A stretch of DNA of 48,351 nt from Porphyromonadaceae bacterium (GTDB lineage: Bacteria > Bacteroidota > Bacteroidia > Bacteroidales > Porphyromonadaceae): assembly GCA_030528555.1 (NCBI GenBank), contig JAUMYQ010000012.1, forward strand, positions 1 through 48,351. The letters are read 5' to 3'. A model generated the notes under the pieces. That model was not told where the DNA came from and did not search any database. It worked only from the letters and a program-made list of their open reading frames with translations. A program made the translations under genes and the position numbers. Position 1 is the stretch's first letter, and the number at the start of each line of letters is the position of its first letter. Below, in pieces: positions 24,450-33,630 of the stretch.

Positions 24450-26000
24450 ATGAAACATTCAAAGATATTGGCACTTGTGGCTAGCCTTTTCCTTGTGGGG
24501 TGCAATCTAGATACGCCACCAGAGAACCAACTTACTCAGAGTAATGCTTTTCTTACCGAGCGTGATCTAAATACCACAACTACTGCGATCCACGCTATTA
24601 TGAACAATGTCATAGCCGACAGCGGTCTGCCTATCTTCATTGATGCTGGAGAGATAAGCAGTGAGGTAGGCCATGGGACCACGGTTAAGCAATGGAATCC
24701 TAAGAGTATACTCTCGGGGGACATTGACTGGAAGGGGTTGTACGACTTGATTTTTACAGCGCACATTCTGTTGGATAATATCCACAAGACGGTGGGCTTG
24801 CCCAAGGAGCGTGCTGCATATCATAAGGGGCAGGCCTATTTTGCTCTTGGTTTTGCCTACCTCTGTCTTGTTCAGAGGTATGGTGATTGTATCTTACTGG
24901 ATAACTCAACGAACCTCTCTGCCTATCCTCTCACGCCCCAACTTATGGTGCTAAATAAGGCGATAGAATATGCGCGAGAGGCTTATGGGCTATTACCCAT
25001 CCACGCTCAGCTTAAGGACTATGCTGGGATAGCCCTGACGGCTAAACAATTTGCCTCGAAGGGTAGTGCTGCAGCCCTGCTCGCTCATCTGTATGCCTGG
25101 AAGGGGAGTGTTATTGACAACTATAAGATCAGTAGCGAGCCCTCGTCCGAGGCGTATCGTTTGTCGGCAGAGTATGCCAGCAAGATTATTGATGGAGAGG
25201 CAGGTGCTTATCAACTTTGCTCAAGTCCAGAGGAGCTGTGTCAGAAGCTGTCCAACCCAATGCAAGACAATTCTGAAGTGATCTTCTCTGTTATTTTTGA
25301 CCGTAGTCGTAGTGGCGGTGCAAGTGAATCTCCCCTGCCTACCCGTGGTTACGTGTCCTATCCCGTAGATAAGACCAAGAGTCTTGGTGACCTTACAGAG
25401 AGCACAGACTATAGAGTGTATAAGGGTAAGGTAGACGAAGTTTATCCTGAGGCGACAGATGCTCGTCGTAGTGCATATTTCTTTGAGATTGATCAGCCAC
25501 ATCTTGTCAATGGAGAGGATTATGCTTTGCTTTATAAGTGGCGTAGTGCGCTCTATGAGGGCAATAGTACCGATGAGTTTGGGGAGAGCCTGCGCTCTAT
25601 TGATGCCGATTTTGTGGTTTGGCGTTTGGCTGATATCTATTTGCTGCGTGCCGAGTGCTATGCAAAGCTTGGGCAGGATGCAGAGGCTGTTCGGGACCTG
25701 AATGTGATACGTACAAGAGCCGAAGCTACAGCTTATCCCAATAATGGAGAGAACGACCTTAAGCTCGCAATATTCCGAGAGCGGGAGAAAGAATTATTTG
25801 CTGAAGGGTGTCGCTATTGGGATGTGCTGCGTGCTGGGTTGTGGAATACGGAGCTTCAGGGTAAGTTTAGGGCACTGAGTGAGGCGGATGTTCTCGGCGG
25901 AGCACTGCATTTGCCTAAGCCAGAGTCCGCCTATAAGCACAATGGCATCACGGTGAATACTCAGATTAGGGAGAGTAACTACTGGTCACGTTACAAATAA
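24450..26000 (+). CDS. SusD/RagB family nutrient-binding lipoprotein
   Basis: A 516-residue surface lipoprotein with signal peptide and lipobox SLFLVGC (Cys18). The N-terminal SusD segment (TPPENQLTQSNAFLTERDLN) and the TPR-rich helical body with GQAYFALGFAYLCLVQRYGD are standard. The C-terminal SusD region includes VVWRLADIYLLRAECYAKLG and IFREREKELFAEGCRYWDV. It forms the lid over the SusC partner. The stop codon overlaps the next start (TAATG), so translation of the fasciclin lipoprotein is coupled. Confidence 0.93.
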   Translation: MKHSKILALVASLFLVGCNLDTPPENQLTQSNAFLTERDLNTTTTAIHAIMNNVIADSGLPIFIDAGEISSEVGHGTTVKQWNPKSILSGDIDWKGLYDLIFTAHILLDNIHKTVGLPKERAAYHKGQAYFALGFAYLCLVQRYGDCILLDNSTNLSAYPLTPQLMVLNKAIEYAREAYGLLPIHAQLKDYAGIALTAKQFASKGSAAALLAHLYAWKGSVIDNYKISSEPSSEAYRLSAEYASKIIDGEAGAYQLCSSPEELCQKLSNPMQDNSEVIFSVIFDRSRSGGASESPLPTRGYVSYPVDKTKSLGDLTESTDYRVYKGKVDEVYPEATDARRSAYFFEIDQPHLVNGEDYALLYKWRSALYEGNSTDEFGESLRSIDADFVVWRLADIYLLRAECYAKLGQDAEAVRDLNVIRTRAEATAYPNNGENDLKLAIFREREKELFAEGCRYWDVLRAGLWNTELQGKFRALSEADVLGGALHLPKPESAYKHNGITVNTQIRESNYWSRYK

Positions 26001-26698
26001 TGTTTAATAGACGAACGAATATCATGATTAGGAAATATATAATGCTTGCCTTAATGGTTCTCTTTGTTTGTGGAGCATTGGCTAGCTGTACTAAGTATAA
26101 CCTTGTGGAGACGGGCTATGCTCGTGGCAAGCACGATACATCTATGGATAAGTACTTCCAGGGCGATACCTACAATTGGCGACTAACGCGTCAGCTCATT
26201 ACTTACGCAGGGCTTACGGATATCTTCAGCCAGACTGAGGGAGAGGGGATAACTTTCTTTGGAGTAACGGACCATAGTATCCGCCGTTACCTCCTCCAGA
26301 TGCAAGATCGGGAGAATGAGGCTGCAGAAGAGGAGGGCAGAGTGGCCAAGAAACTTACTCTAGAGGACATCCCTGTGAATACAGCTAGGGAGATGATCCA
26401 GCGGAGTGTCATTAAGGGTCGTTTTATGCTCTCGGATATTCCCTTGGGTAAGCTTACTCCGAATGGAGATGCCCTTAGGGGAGAGGGGGGAAAGGAATAT
26501 GAAACTCTAGCAGGTTCGAAGCTCTGGATCTATACCTTTCGTGAGCCATACGAGCGTATCCCTGACGCAGGGCCAGTGTCTATCTACGTGGTTTCTGAGG
26601 AGCGAGACAAGCGCGTCAAGGTAGCCTCGTCCGACATACAGACACTCACTGGTATCGTACACTCTCTGCCCTACGACTATACTTTGGGAGAGCTATAA
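26000..26698 (+). CDS. Fasciclin-domain lipoprotein
   Basis: A 232-residue lipoprotein with a signal peptide ending in GALASC (Cys near residue 29). The body resembles a single FAS1 domain: RLTRQLITYAGLTDIFSQT, then the beta-strand ITFFGVTDHSIRRYLLQM, which corresponds to the TVFAPTDxA element of fasciclins. Such lipoproteins often accompany SusCD pairs and may add ligand contacts at the surface. The first ATG overlaps the susD stop. An internal ATG at 26024 (MIRKYIMLALMVLF) would give a more normal signal peptide, so the true start may be there. Confidence 0.75.
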   Translation: MFNRRTNIMIRKYIMLALMVLFVCGALASCTKYNLVETGYARGKHDTSMDKYFQGDTYNWRLTRQLITYAGLTDIFSQTEGEGITFFGVTDHSIRRYLLQMQDRENEAAEEEGRVAKKLTLEDIPVNTAREMIQRSVIKGRFMLSDIPLGKLTPNGDALRGEGGKEYETLAGSKLWIYTFREPYERIPDAGPVSIYVVSEERDKRVKVASSDIQTLTGIVHSLPYDYTLGEL

Positions 26699-26730
26699 AT
26701 CAGCCTTTTGTTTAGAATACAATTAAGTTT

Positions 26731-27192
26731 ATGATAAAGAATGTATTTGCCTTTGCTTTGCTGCTGTTCCTGCTGGTGGCGTGCAGCAAAGTGCCAGTAG
26801 GCTTCCTCAAGACGGAAGATGCTAGCTACAAACCCAGCAAGGTCTATGCCTATCATGAGGTAGAGGAGGGTACGCCATGGAGCAAAGGTGCCCCATTTAC
26901 TTCGACCGAGATCCAAGGGTTGGCTGGTACGCCACCGATTAGCTTTGAATTCCTCTCCGTTCGAGCTACCGATGGTGGTAGCGAGGCGAAGTTTCTAGAG
27001 GCGGTGCGCTCGGGAGGGGTTCAGCTGCGTGGCAGCTATATCCAGCTCTTTCCAGAGGCGGCCAAGACATTGCCCCATGGTATCTATACTATTAGCCTAA
27101 AGGTCTATAACGAGGATCATAGTGCTACGCTGAACGATGTCTTTGCATTTGTTGTGAAGAAGGCTCCAGAGGATGGAGACGATGAGTTGTAA
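26731..27192 (+). CDS. Small lipoprotein of the SusCD operon
   Basis: A 153-residue lipoprotein of unknown family. The signal peptide ends in LLVAC (Cys near residue 18). The mature part appears to be a beta-sandwich: YKPSKVYAYHEVEEGT, then PPISFEFLSVRATDGG, and the closing GIYTISLKVYNEDHSATL, which resembles the last strands of an Ig-like or cadherin-like fold. The C-terminus is acidic (APEDGDDEL). It lies 32 bp after the fasciclin gene and 25 bp before the thioredoxin gene. A role as a surface-exposed ligand-binding subunit of the SusCD complex is the simplest inference. Confidence 0.7.
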   Translation: MIKNVFAFALLLFLLVACSKVPVGFLKTEDASYKPSKVYAYHEVEEGTPWSKGAPFTSTEIQGLAGTPPISFEFLSVRATDGGSEAKFLEAVRSGGVQLRGSYIQLFPEAAKTLPHGIYTISLKVYNEDHSATLNDVFAFVVKKAPEDGDDEL

Positions 27193-27217
27193 TGTATTAA
27201 AGTCAAAGAATAGGGTT

Positions 27218-28528
27218 ATGAGAAAATGGGTATTGAGCCTTGCTATGTCCCTCTCTGCCTGCTTGGCAGTTCTGGGGCAGGGGAGTAAGCAGGGGATACA
27301 ATTCTTCGAGGGGACACTAGAGGAGGCCCTTGTGCAGGCTGGCAAAGACAATAAGCTCGTCTTCATTGACTACTATGCCACGTGGTGTGTACCATGTAAA
27401 AAGATGGATAAGCTTGTTTTTACCGATGCCAAGGTAGGGGAGTACTTCAATGATAAGTTCATCAACTTGCAGCTTGATGCGGAGAAGCCCGAGAATAAGG
27501 CTTCGGCTAAGCTTTACAAGGTGGAGGCATTTCCCACCATGGTCTTTGTTGCGCCTGATGGCAAGCTCAAGTCAGTGCTGACGGGATATCACGAGGCGAG
27601 TGAACTGCTCAAGGCAGGAAAGACAGTAGGTGGTGACCTGCTCGGTGTGTCTCAGCTCTATGATCAATATAGAAAGGACAGTAAGAACCTGGATATTCAG
27701 CAGCAGATCCTTATACAAGCTCCAGACTTCCTCATGGCCCAGGAGGGGATAGAGGCAGATAAGTGGACGGTACGCCTCAGTCGCCTGTATAAGTCTTACA
27801 TTAAGGCAAAGAAAGGACCACAGCTTATCAATAAGGAGGACTATATCATCTTGTCGACCCTTGGGGGTGACGATGCAGCCCTCAAGGAAGAGTTGGTGCA
27901 ATTTATAAGTGATAATCTTGCTAGTTGGATAGCAGCCGTTGGTAATGCGCCAGCTTACTATGTGATGGAGTACAACGATGCTCAGATAGAGAGCTTGGCC
28001 AAGGAGCGTAAGACGAGCTATACTGAGTATCTGGAGAAGATCCGTACGGTCTACAAAGATGCTTATGCGATAGCTCCCGAGGCTAAGCTCTCTCCCTATA
28101 GCAAGGCGAAGCTTACGGCAGATGCTCTCTATCATCTTTATAAGGATAAGGATGCAAAGGTTTATATCGCAGCTATGCGCACCTACTTCGATAAGATGGA
28201 GGGTACTGCTACGCCCAATGAGTACGCCAAGGCTGCTCAGGAGCTCTATGTTGCTATTGGCGATAAACTTCCTAAGGATGTACATCGTGAGGCTATCGCA
28301 TGGCTTGAGGAGGCACTCAAGGGTGCAGACATTACAGTGATGGATCGCGTGAATTTCGTTACCATGATGGGTGACTCAGAGAAGGCTCTTGGGGCTTATG
28401 ACAAAGCACAAGCTCTCTATAACCAAGCTTATGCCGAGAGCCTACAGCTTACCGAGATGGAGATGGTACAGCAGATGATCCAGGGGCGACTCCGCATGCG
28501 TCTGGCTGAGTTAGAACTACTCAGGTAA
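27218..28528 (+). CDS. Periplasmic thioredoxin-fold protein
   Basis: A 436-residue secreted protein with signal peptide (cleavage near VLGQG). The N-terminal thioredoxin domain has the redox motif WCVPCKKM (Cys57 and Cys60) and the cis-Pro in EAFPTMVF. The remaining 290 residues are helical, resembling TPR-like repeats (LSPYSKAKLTADALYHLYKD, LGAYDKAQALYNQAYAE). It might reduce disulfides in imported peptides before proteolysis by the M16 enzyme encoded 21 bp downstream. I chose the start at 27218 (MRKWVLSLAM), because the upstream extension from 27173 would place 15 polar residues ahead of the signal peptide and overlap the lipoprotein gene. Confidence 0.88.
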   Translation: MRKWVLSLAMSLSACLAVLGQGSKQGIQFFEGTLEEALVQAGKDNKLVFIDYYATWCVPCKKMDKLVFTDAKVGEYFNDKFINLQLDAEKPENKASAKLYKVEAFPTMVFVAPDGKLKSVLTGYHEASELLKAGKTVGGDLLGVSQLYDQYRKDSKNLDIQQQILIQAPDFLMAQEGIEADKWTVRLSRLYKSYIKAKKGPQLINKEDYIILSTLGGDDAALKEELVQFISDNLASWIAAVGNAPAYYVMEYNDAQIESLAKERKTSYTEYLEKIRTVYKDAYAIAPEAKLSPYSKAKLTADALYHLYKDKDAKVYIAAMRTYFDKMEGTATPNEYAKAAQELYVAIGDKLPKDVHREAIAWLEEALKGADITVMDRVNFVTMMGDSEKALGAYDKAQALYNQAYAESLQLTEMEMVQQMIQGRLRMRLAELELLR

Positions 28529-28549
28529 TCTAAGTAATAGGATTAGGCT

Positions 28550-31372
28550 ATGAAGAAATTAATTTTAGTGCTTGCCTTGCTCGTCTCAGGAGTTGTAGCT
28601 GTTGCTCAGCTGAGCGCACCCTCTGCCACTCTTCAGGGGCTGCGTATGGGTAAGCTGCCCAATGGGCTAACCTACTACATCTATCCTACTGAATATACCC
28701 CAGGGGAGGTGCATTTCTATCTGTTGCAGAATGTTGGTGGTGTCGTTGAGCGTGACGATGAGCAGGGTATGGCACACTTTATGGAGCATCTTTCGTTCAA
28801 TACCAGTGAGCACTTTCCTAAAGGGATAATGAACTACTTTATCTCTAATGGTATCAGAACCTTCGATGCTAAGACAGGTATCAATGAAACGAACTATCAA
28901 ATCAATAGCATTCCTACAGATAATATAGGGCGTGTAGACACGGCTCTGCTCATCTTGCGCGATTGGGTGGAGGGTATCCGCATTACACCTGAGGCTGTGG
29001 AGAAGGAGCGTGGCATCGTTCTCGAGGAGTGGAGACAGCGCGCTGGTGTAGATCGCAGACTGACAGACGCGATCGCTCCAGCCATCTATCCTGCTAGCCC
29101 CTATGCTTACCGCAATACTATTGGCCAGGAGGCTACGCTGCGAGCGTTTACTCTTAAGGGACTTAGGGCGTTTCGCCAAGCATGGTATCGCCCCGAGCTA
29201 CAGGCTGTGATGATTATTGGCGACATCAAGGCCGAGGACTATGAGGCTAAGCTCCGTACGCTATTCAAGGGTAAGGCCAGCAAAAAGCTCGTTAGTCGCC
29301 CCGATATAGAAATTAAAACTAACGACAGGCCTACCTATTATCGCTTCATCGATGCTGATAATATGGGGGCATCTTTTGGGATCTATCAGCGTATAGCTGC
29401 CGACCCTCGGGAACGTGGGCGCAACTATGTGGCCGAGAATCTCTATTATCGGATGTTCGACAATGTATTAGCTCTGCGCTCGGCACGCTTGCGCAACGAG
29501 GGGCGAGAGGAATTTATCGCTCAGACCATCAGCTCTTCGCCTCTGGTACGCTCCTACGATCAAATCTCTTGGGATGTAGTTCCCTATCCTGGTAAAGAGC
29601 TATTAGCCCTCAAGCAAGCACTTGCTCTGCGTGAGCAGTTGCGCCGAGATGGGCTGACCTCTGAGGAGTTCGATGCAGAGCAGGCGAAAATGCTCGAGGG
29701 GGTTAAGGGATTGCTGGAGCAGAAAGACCTTGATATTCCCGATAATCTGATGGGGCTCTTCAAGACGCATTATCTATATGGCACGCCTCTCAAATCTGTG
29801 AGGGAGGAGATAGAGACTACCTATGAGACGCTCACTGAGCTAGAACTCTCGGATGTGAACGAATGGTTACAGCGTACGCTTACGGACAAGAACCTCGCCT
29901 TCATCACCTATTCCAGCCGACCTGATGAGATGAATATTTCTCTGGCTGAGTTTGAACGTATGCTTTCGGAGGTGAAGCGTGAGCCAACACTCCGTTTCGT
30001 TGAGCCAAAGCGCATCGATCAGCTCATAGACTATCCCATCACGGCAGGGAGGATAATTAAGGAACATACGATAGCAGGGCTTGGCACGAAAGAGTGGATA
30101 CTCTCCAACGGTGGTCGAATGCTTTATAAGCATGTTCCTGAGCTCAAGGGACAATTCTATTTCGTTGCCTCCAGCCATGGAGGTCGCTCTGCGGTGCAAC
30201 CTCAGGATCTCCCCGCTTTCCTCGCCATGCGTTCCCTCATCATGCGCTCTGGGTTAGGAGCGTATAACCGTAACGACATTCATCACTGGCTTCAGGGCAA
30301 GGATATTGAGCTAAGTATCTCCATCGAGAATTACAACGAAGGCTTAGGAGGGAATGCTCCTTCGGCTCAGGCCCGTAACTTCTTCGAGTACGTTCATCTC
30401 GTCCTCACTAAGCAAAACTTTGCGCCCACGGACCTCGTTAAGTATCGAGAGCTTGAGAAGTACCTCTACAGCACGCGTGTGGCTACGCCTCGTGGAGCAG
30501 TCGAGGAGGAGATCAAGTCTGTGCTTTATCCCTACTCGCCCCTCAATCCTAAGCAGGATGTGGCGTTCTATGATGGCATCAAGCACACCGATGTGGTGCG
30601 TGTTTTTGGAGAGCGCTTGCTATCGGCCGCGGACTTCACCTATTGCATCGTGGGCGACCTGTCTGAGAGCCAGGCGCGCAAGCTCACCGAGCAGTATATC
30701 GCTAGTTTACCTAAGGGAAATCTTAGTGCTAGGGAGGCCTATACACCTCTGGACTTCTCTGCCCCAGACAAGCGTATCGTACGCGTATTTGAGGCAGACC
30801 TCGAGGGTGATCTGGGTGAGGTAGAGCTATCTTTTAGTCATGAGGGGAAGCTCTCGGAGCGAGAGCAGCTAGCATTGCCCGTACTGGAGACGCTTCTTCA
30901 GGCTCGCCTCTTCGAGGAGCTACGTGAGCGAGAGCAGGCGGTCTACTCTGTTGGTGTCAGTGCTCAGTACGAAGACGAACCGTTGGCCTCGGCACGCCTT
31001 AGCCTGCGCTTCAATACTGAGCGAGCTAAAGCGGAGCGTACCAAGCTGCGTGCCTATGAGCTATTGGGAGAGGTAGCTCATGGGGAGATAGATCCGATGG
31101 CTTTCAAGCAAGTCCTCGTGCAGCACGCTGTAGGACGTGAGGAGGTAGCGACCACACCAGAGGACAATCCGCTTATGTGGCTTCTCTATCTCAACGCCTA
31201 TGTAGAGACGGGCAAAGTGCCAAATATGACTAACAATCAGACGGCTGCTACTCCTAGGGTGGAGGACCTCAAAAGTGAGGATCTCTCTTCGCTAGCAATG
31301 AAGCTCATGAGTGGCAAGTATCGTGAGATCGTTGTTAAGTCTAAGGAGAGGGCCGCAGATCGCCTTCATTAG
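28550..31372 (+). CDS. M16 family zinc metallopeptidase (pitrilysin/insulinase type)
   Basis: A 940-residue secreted peptidase with a signal peptide ending at VAVAQ. The inverted zinc motif HFMEH (His76, Glu79, His80) lies in the first M16 domain, with the distal Glu ligand in EKERGIVLEEWRQR (about residue 150-160). A second, inactive M16 half follows, from about residue 500, where no HxxEH is present. This two-half architecture forms the chamber that encloses peptides of up to a few kDa. It is the last gene of the operon and suggests that the SusCD ligand is a peptide. The strong terminator is 77 bp downstream. Confidence 0.92.
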   Translation: MKKLILVLALLVSGVVAVAQLSAPSATLQGLRMGKLPNGLTYYIYPTEYTPGEVHFYLLQNVGGVVERDDEQGMAHFMEHLSFNTSEHFPKGIMNYFISNGIRTFDAKTGINETNYQINSIPTDNIGRVDTALLILRDWVEGIRITPEAVEKERGIVLEEWRQRAGVDRRLTDAIAPAIYPASPYAYRNTIGQEATLRAFTLKGLRAFRQAWYRPELQAVMIIGDIKAEDYEAKLRTLFKGKASKKLVSRPDIEIKTNDRPTYYRFIDADNMGASFGIYQRIAADPRERGRNYVAENLYYRMFDNVLALRSARLRNEGREEFIAQTISSSPLVRSYDQISWDVVPYPGKELLALKQALALREQLRRDGLTSEEFDAEQAKMLEGVKGLLEQKDLDIPDNLMGLFKTHYLYGTPLKSVREEIETTYETLTELELSDVNEWLQRTLTDKNLAFITYSSRPDEMNISLAEFERMLSEVKREPTLRFVEPKRIDQLIDYPITAGRIIKEHTIAGLGTKEWILSNGGRMLYKHVPELKGQFYFVASSHGGRSAVQPQDLPAFLAMRSLIMRSGLGAYNRNDIHHWLQGKDIELSISIENYNEGLGGNAPSAQARNFFEYVHLVLTKQNFAPTDLVKYRELEKYLYSTRVATPRGAVEEEIKSVLYPYSPLNPKQDVAFYDGIKHTDVVRVFGERLLSAADFTYCIVGDLSESQARKLTEQYIASLPKGNLSAREAYTPLDFSAPDKRIVRVFEADLEGDLGEVELSFSHEGKLSEREQLALPVLETLLQARLFEELREREQAVYSVGVSAQYEDEPLASARLSLRFNTERAKAERTKLRAYELLGEVAHGEIDPMAFKQVLVQHAVGREEVATTPEDNPLMWLLYLNAYVETGKVPNMTNNQTAATPRVEDLKSEDLSSLAMKLMSGKYREIVVKSKERAADRLH

Positions 31373-31448
31373 TTCCCTTGCCTAGCTGTCTGTTGTTTGG
31401 CAGGGCTGTGTGAAAATCATTTTGTCGCAGCCCTTATCTTCTGGAGAC

Positions 31449-31498
31449 CTCATACAATGAAGCCCTAACTTACGCAAGTTAGGGCTTCATTGTATGAG
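31449..31498. terminator. Bidirectional terminator of the SusCD/M16 operon
   Basis: Perfect 23-bp arms (31449-31471 and 31476-31498, core GAAGCCCTAACTT) with a four-base loop, between the convergent M16 and fimbrillin-like genes. One of the longest perfect hairpins in the window. Confidence 0.88.
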
Positions 31499-31515
31499 AA
31501 CTCTGACGTTATACC

Positions 31516-33306
31516 TTAGTTACGCTTCCAGAGGCGTATACTAAAGCTATGTGTCTTATAAGTAATAGCTCCAGAGGCATCGTTCATGAAGCTTCTCATC
31601 GAGTAAACACCATATGGATCATGCTCTGTAACACCATGCCAATATCCAGCCCTATCTCTGAGTTGGGGTTCGTTCAGATTTCCATCATCATAGCGTCCAC
31701 AGAAAGACAGACGTGCGGTTTTAATATCCGCAGTGTTACTCTTCCAGAACTCTTCAGAGGCGACCTGAGCAATAGTAATGTCCCTTTTATTACCAAGGTA
31801 GCGGGCCTCAATTTTTAAATGACGCTGTCCTGCAATATTGATACGGCTATAGCGGAAAGCAGTCCTATTGTAATTGGTATTGTCTTTAAATCTTACAGCA
31901 TAAGTCACACCATTACCCATATTGCGGTAATCCGCTCTATAATTCTTGGTTACATTACCAATCTTAATATCTTGTTCTAAAACATCGTCATAAGTAGTCA
32001 CCGCTCCGTAGTGAATTAGATTCCCATAAGATGTAGGAACAGCAGTGATATAATCGCGGAACGGAAGTACTGAATTCATTTCTGAGGCTGTCGGCATTGA
32101 GTAACTGTGAGCCTCTATCGTAATTGGAGTCTTGAATTTAGCGACCGCCTCATCCCAAGTGTAGTAACCACGTTCGGGATCGCTAGTGTTGAGGTTCTTG
32201 ACGAAGCCATCGCCAGTTTTATTAACATCATAGTCTGCCATGTACTCGATAGATAGCTTGGGTACGGCAGGTGTAACACCCCATTCGTAGGGCACTTCAC
32301 CGATATTGTCAAACGAAGCATTGTGGTTGCCTCCAATCGTCAGCGTCATGGGTACAGAACCAGTAGGTAGAAGCTGATTTGTACTGAATACGTTAGCAAT
32401 AACATCACCATTAGCATTGATCAAATCAACCTCCGTCTCCATCTTATAGCTCTCTGTGGGCATTACCCAAATGTAGAACCAAGGGGATAATTCAGGAGCT
32501 GATCCAGATGCGGCTTGGATAGTCGTAGGATTAGGCAGCGTATAATCGAAAGGAGGATAGTAATCATCGCGAACAAAGTGAATATTAGTTAGCGTACCAG
32601 AGTTAGGCTTCACGAATGAGAACCACCCTTTACGAGTAAAAGCACTCGTTTTGAAGCGAACGGTCGTGATCCTCTGTGCTGAGACAGTTGTATTCTTGAT
32701 CCTAAAGCGTAGGAGTGTTCCCTGAGGCTCGAACTTAAGAGAAATAGGATTTAGTGCATTATCTTCTGCAAGAGATATATCCGTCCAACCTGCTACATAA
32801 GGAACATTTACCTCTGTCTTATTACCTATTGGTTGCTCCAACTGTAAGGGGTCTAAAATTGGCTCTACTACATCTAGCTGAGTACCCTTATTTACAACTT
32901 TGGCAAACTCCTTACCTCCATCTTCTCCTAGGAGAATTGCGGAGAGCTTGTACGTGCCTGTACCTGTAGCAGGGATCAGGATCTTACCCTTATAGAACGC
33001 ATGATTTTGATTAGGTGTCTTTTCGAAAATAACGTCTTGATAGGTAGGAGCTCCATCTCCACGTTTCACTGCAAGGCGGAGCTTCACATTCTTCTCTGCC
33101 ATCTCTAGGCCACTGATTGAGCCACTATCATCGTTAGTATTGATATTATAGATCGCACGTATCCCATCTTCTTGACCAACAGAGATAGTAGCATAAACTT
33201 CTTTTGTCTCAGGTTGCTCCAAGATAGGTGCAATATCCTGATCTTTGTTACACGCCGTCAGGGCCAGCATTGCCAAGGCTGCTGCCCAAAAGTTCTTTAG
33301 TTTCAT
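31516..33306 (-). CDS. Fimbrillin-like surface lipoprotein
   Basis: A 596-residue lipoprotein (signal peptide, lipobox MLALTAC). The N-terminal half resembles fimbrillin/Mfa-like proteins: after the Cys it has a Glu/Thr-rich segment, VYATISVGQEDGIRAIYN, and beta-strands such as GTGTYKLSAILLG. The C-terminal half (about 380-596) resembles FISUMP-like domains with aromatic strands (TYAVRFKDNTNYNRTAFRYS, KTHSFSIRLWKR). Family placement is by resemblance only. The start at 33306 begins the signal peptide. A 46-residue ORF lies 55 bp upstream in the same direction, and the likely promoter has a T13 tract in its spacer. The locus fits a phase-variable surface adhesin, which is inference. Confidence 0.75.
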   Translation of the reverse strand: MKLKNFWAAALAMLALTACNKDQDIAPILEQPETKEVYATISVGQEDGIRAIYNINTNDDSGSISGLEMAEKNVKLRLAVKRGDGAPTYQDVIFEKTPNQNHAFYKGKILIPATGTGTYKLSAILLGEDGGKEFAKVVNKGTQLDVVEPILDPLQLEQPIGNKTEVNVPYVAGWTDISLAEDNALNPISLKFEPQGTLLRFRIKNTTVSAQRITTVRFKTSAFTRKGWFSFVKPNSGTLTNIHFVRDDYYPPFDYTLPNPTTIQAASGSAPELSPWFYIWVMPTESYKMETEVDLINANGDVIANVFSTNQLLPTGSVPMTLTIGGNHNASFDNIGEVPYEWGVTPAVPKLSIEYMADYDVNKTGDGFVKNLNTSDPERGYYTWDEAVAKFKTPITIEAHSYSMPTASEMNSVLPFRDYITAVPTSYGNLIHYGAVTTYDDVLEQDIKIGNVTKNYRADYRNMGNGVTYAVRFKDNTNYNRTAFRYSRINIAGQRHLKIEARYLGNKRDITIAQVASEEFWKSNTADIKTARLSFCGRYDDGNLNEPQLRDRAGYWHGVTEHDPYGVYSMRSFMNDASGAITYKTHSFSIRLWKRN

Positions 33307-33360
33307 TGTTTTTGTTGCTTTTAAATTTTGAATTGATGTCATTTAATGAGAGCCAAGGCC

Positions 33361-33501
33361 CTACTGGCCCCACTCATCCTGCTCTGTCACATGCCCGAAC
33401 TCTGCCTCGATCGTCCCTGGATAGGATAGGTCGCTAAGCAGGCTCATGGTACGCACGACGTAGAGGTCGCACTCTGGTCGTTGATAAGGAACTTTCTTCA
33501 T
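33361..33501 (-). CDS. Small ORF upstream of the fimbrillin-like gene
   Basis: A 46-codon frame, starting MKKVPYQRPECDLYVVRTM and ending VTEQDEWGQ. It is acidic at the C-terminus and has no signal peptide. Short peptides beginning MKK...QRPE/QPEI are often seen ahead of fimbrillin-type lipoprotein genes in Porphyromonas and Prevotella; I recall this as a general pattern only. It shares the direction of the lipoprotein gene, 55 bp ahead. An ATG one codon upstream (33504) is equally possible. Function unknown; it could be a leader peptide or a small structural protein. Confidence 0.65.
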   Translation of the reverse strand: MKKVPYQRPECDLYVVRTMSLLSDLSYPGTIEAEFGHVTEQDEWGQ

Positions 33502-33600
33502 CATACTGCCATACTCATTTGGTTTAAAGATTAAAACTGTAATTAAGCTGTGTCTTTCATGGCCAGGGCGAGCGAAGCATCCTTAGCACCAAAAGACAGA

Positions 33601-33630
33601 CAAAGTAAAGAAAAAAAAAAAAACATCAAA
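33601..33630 (-). promoter_or_regulatory. Candidate phase-variable promoter with T13 spacer tract
   Basis: On the minus strand TTTG (33627-33630, within TTTTG) and TTACTTTG (33601-33608) are separated by 18 bp, of which 13 consecutive bases are T (33611-33623). The other convincing promoters here have 19-20 bp. A one- or two-base slip would move the spacer into that range. The -7 element has one mismatch but equals that of the sigma-factor promoter at 43695-43726. About 100 bp separate it from the small ORF. Confidence 0.6.
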
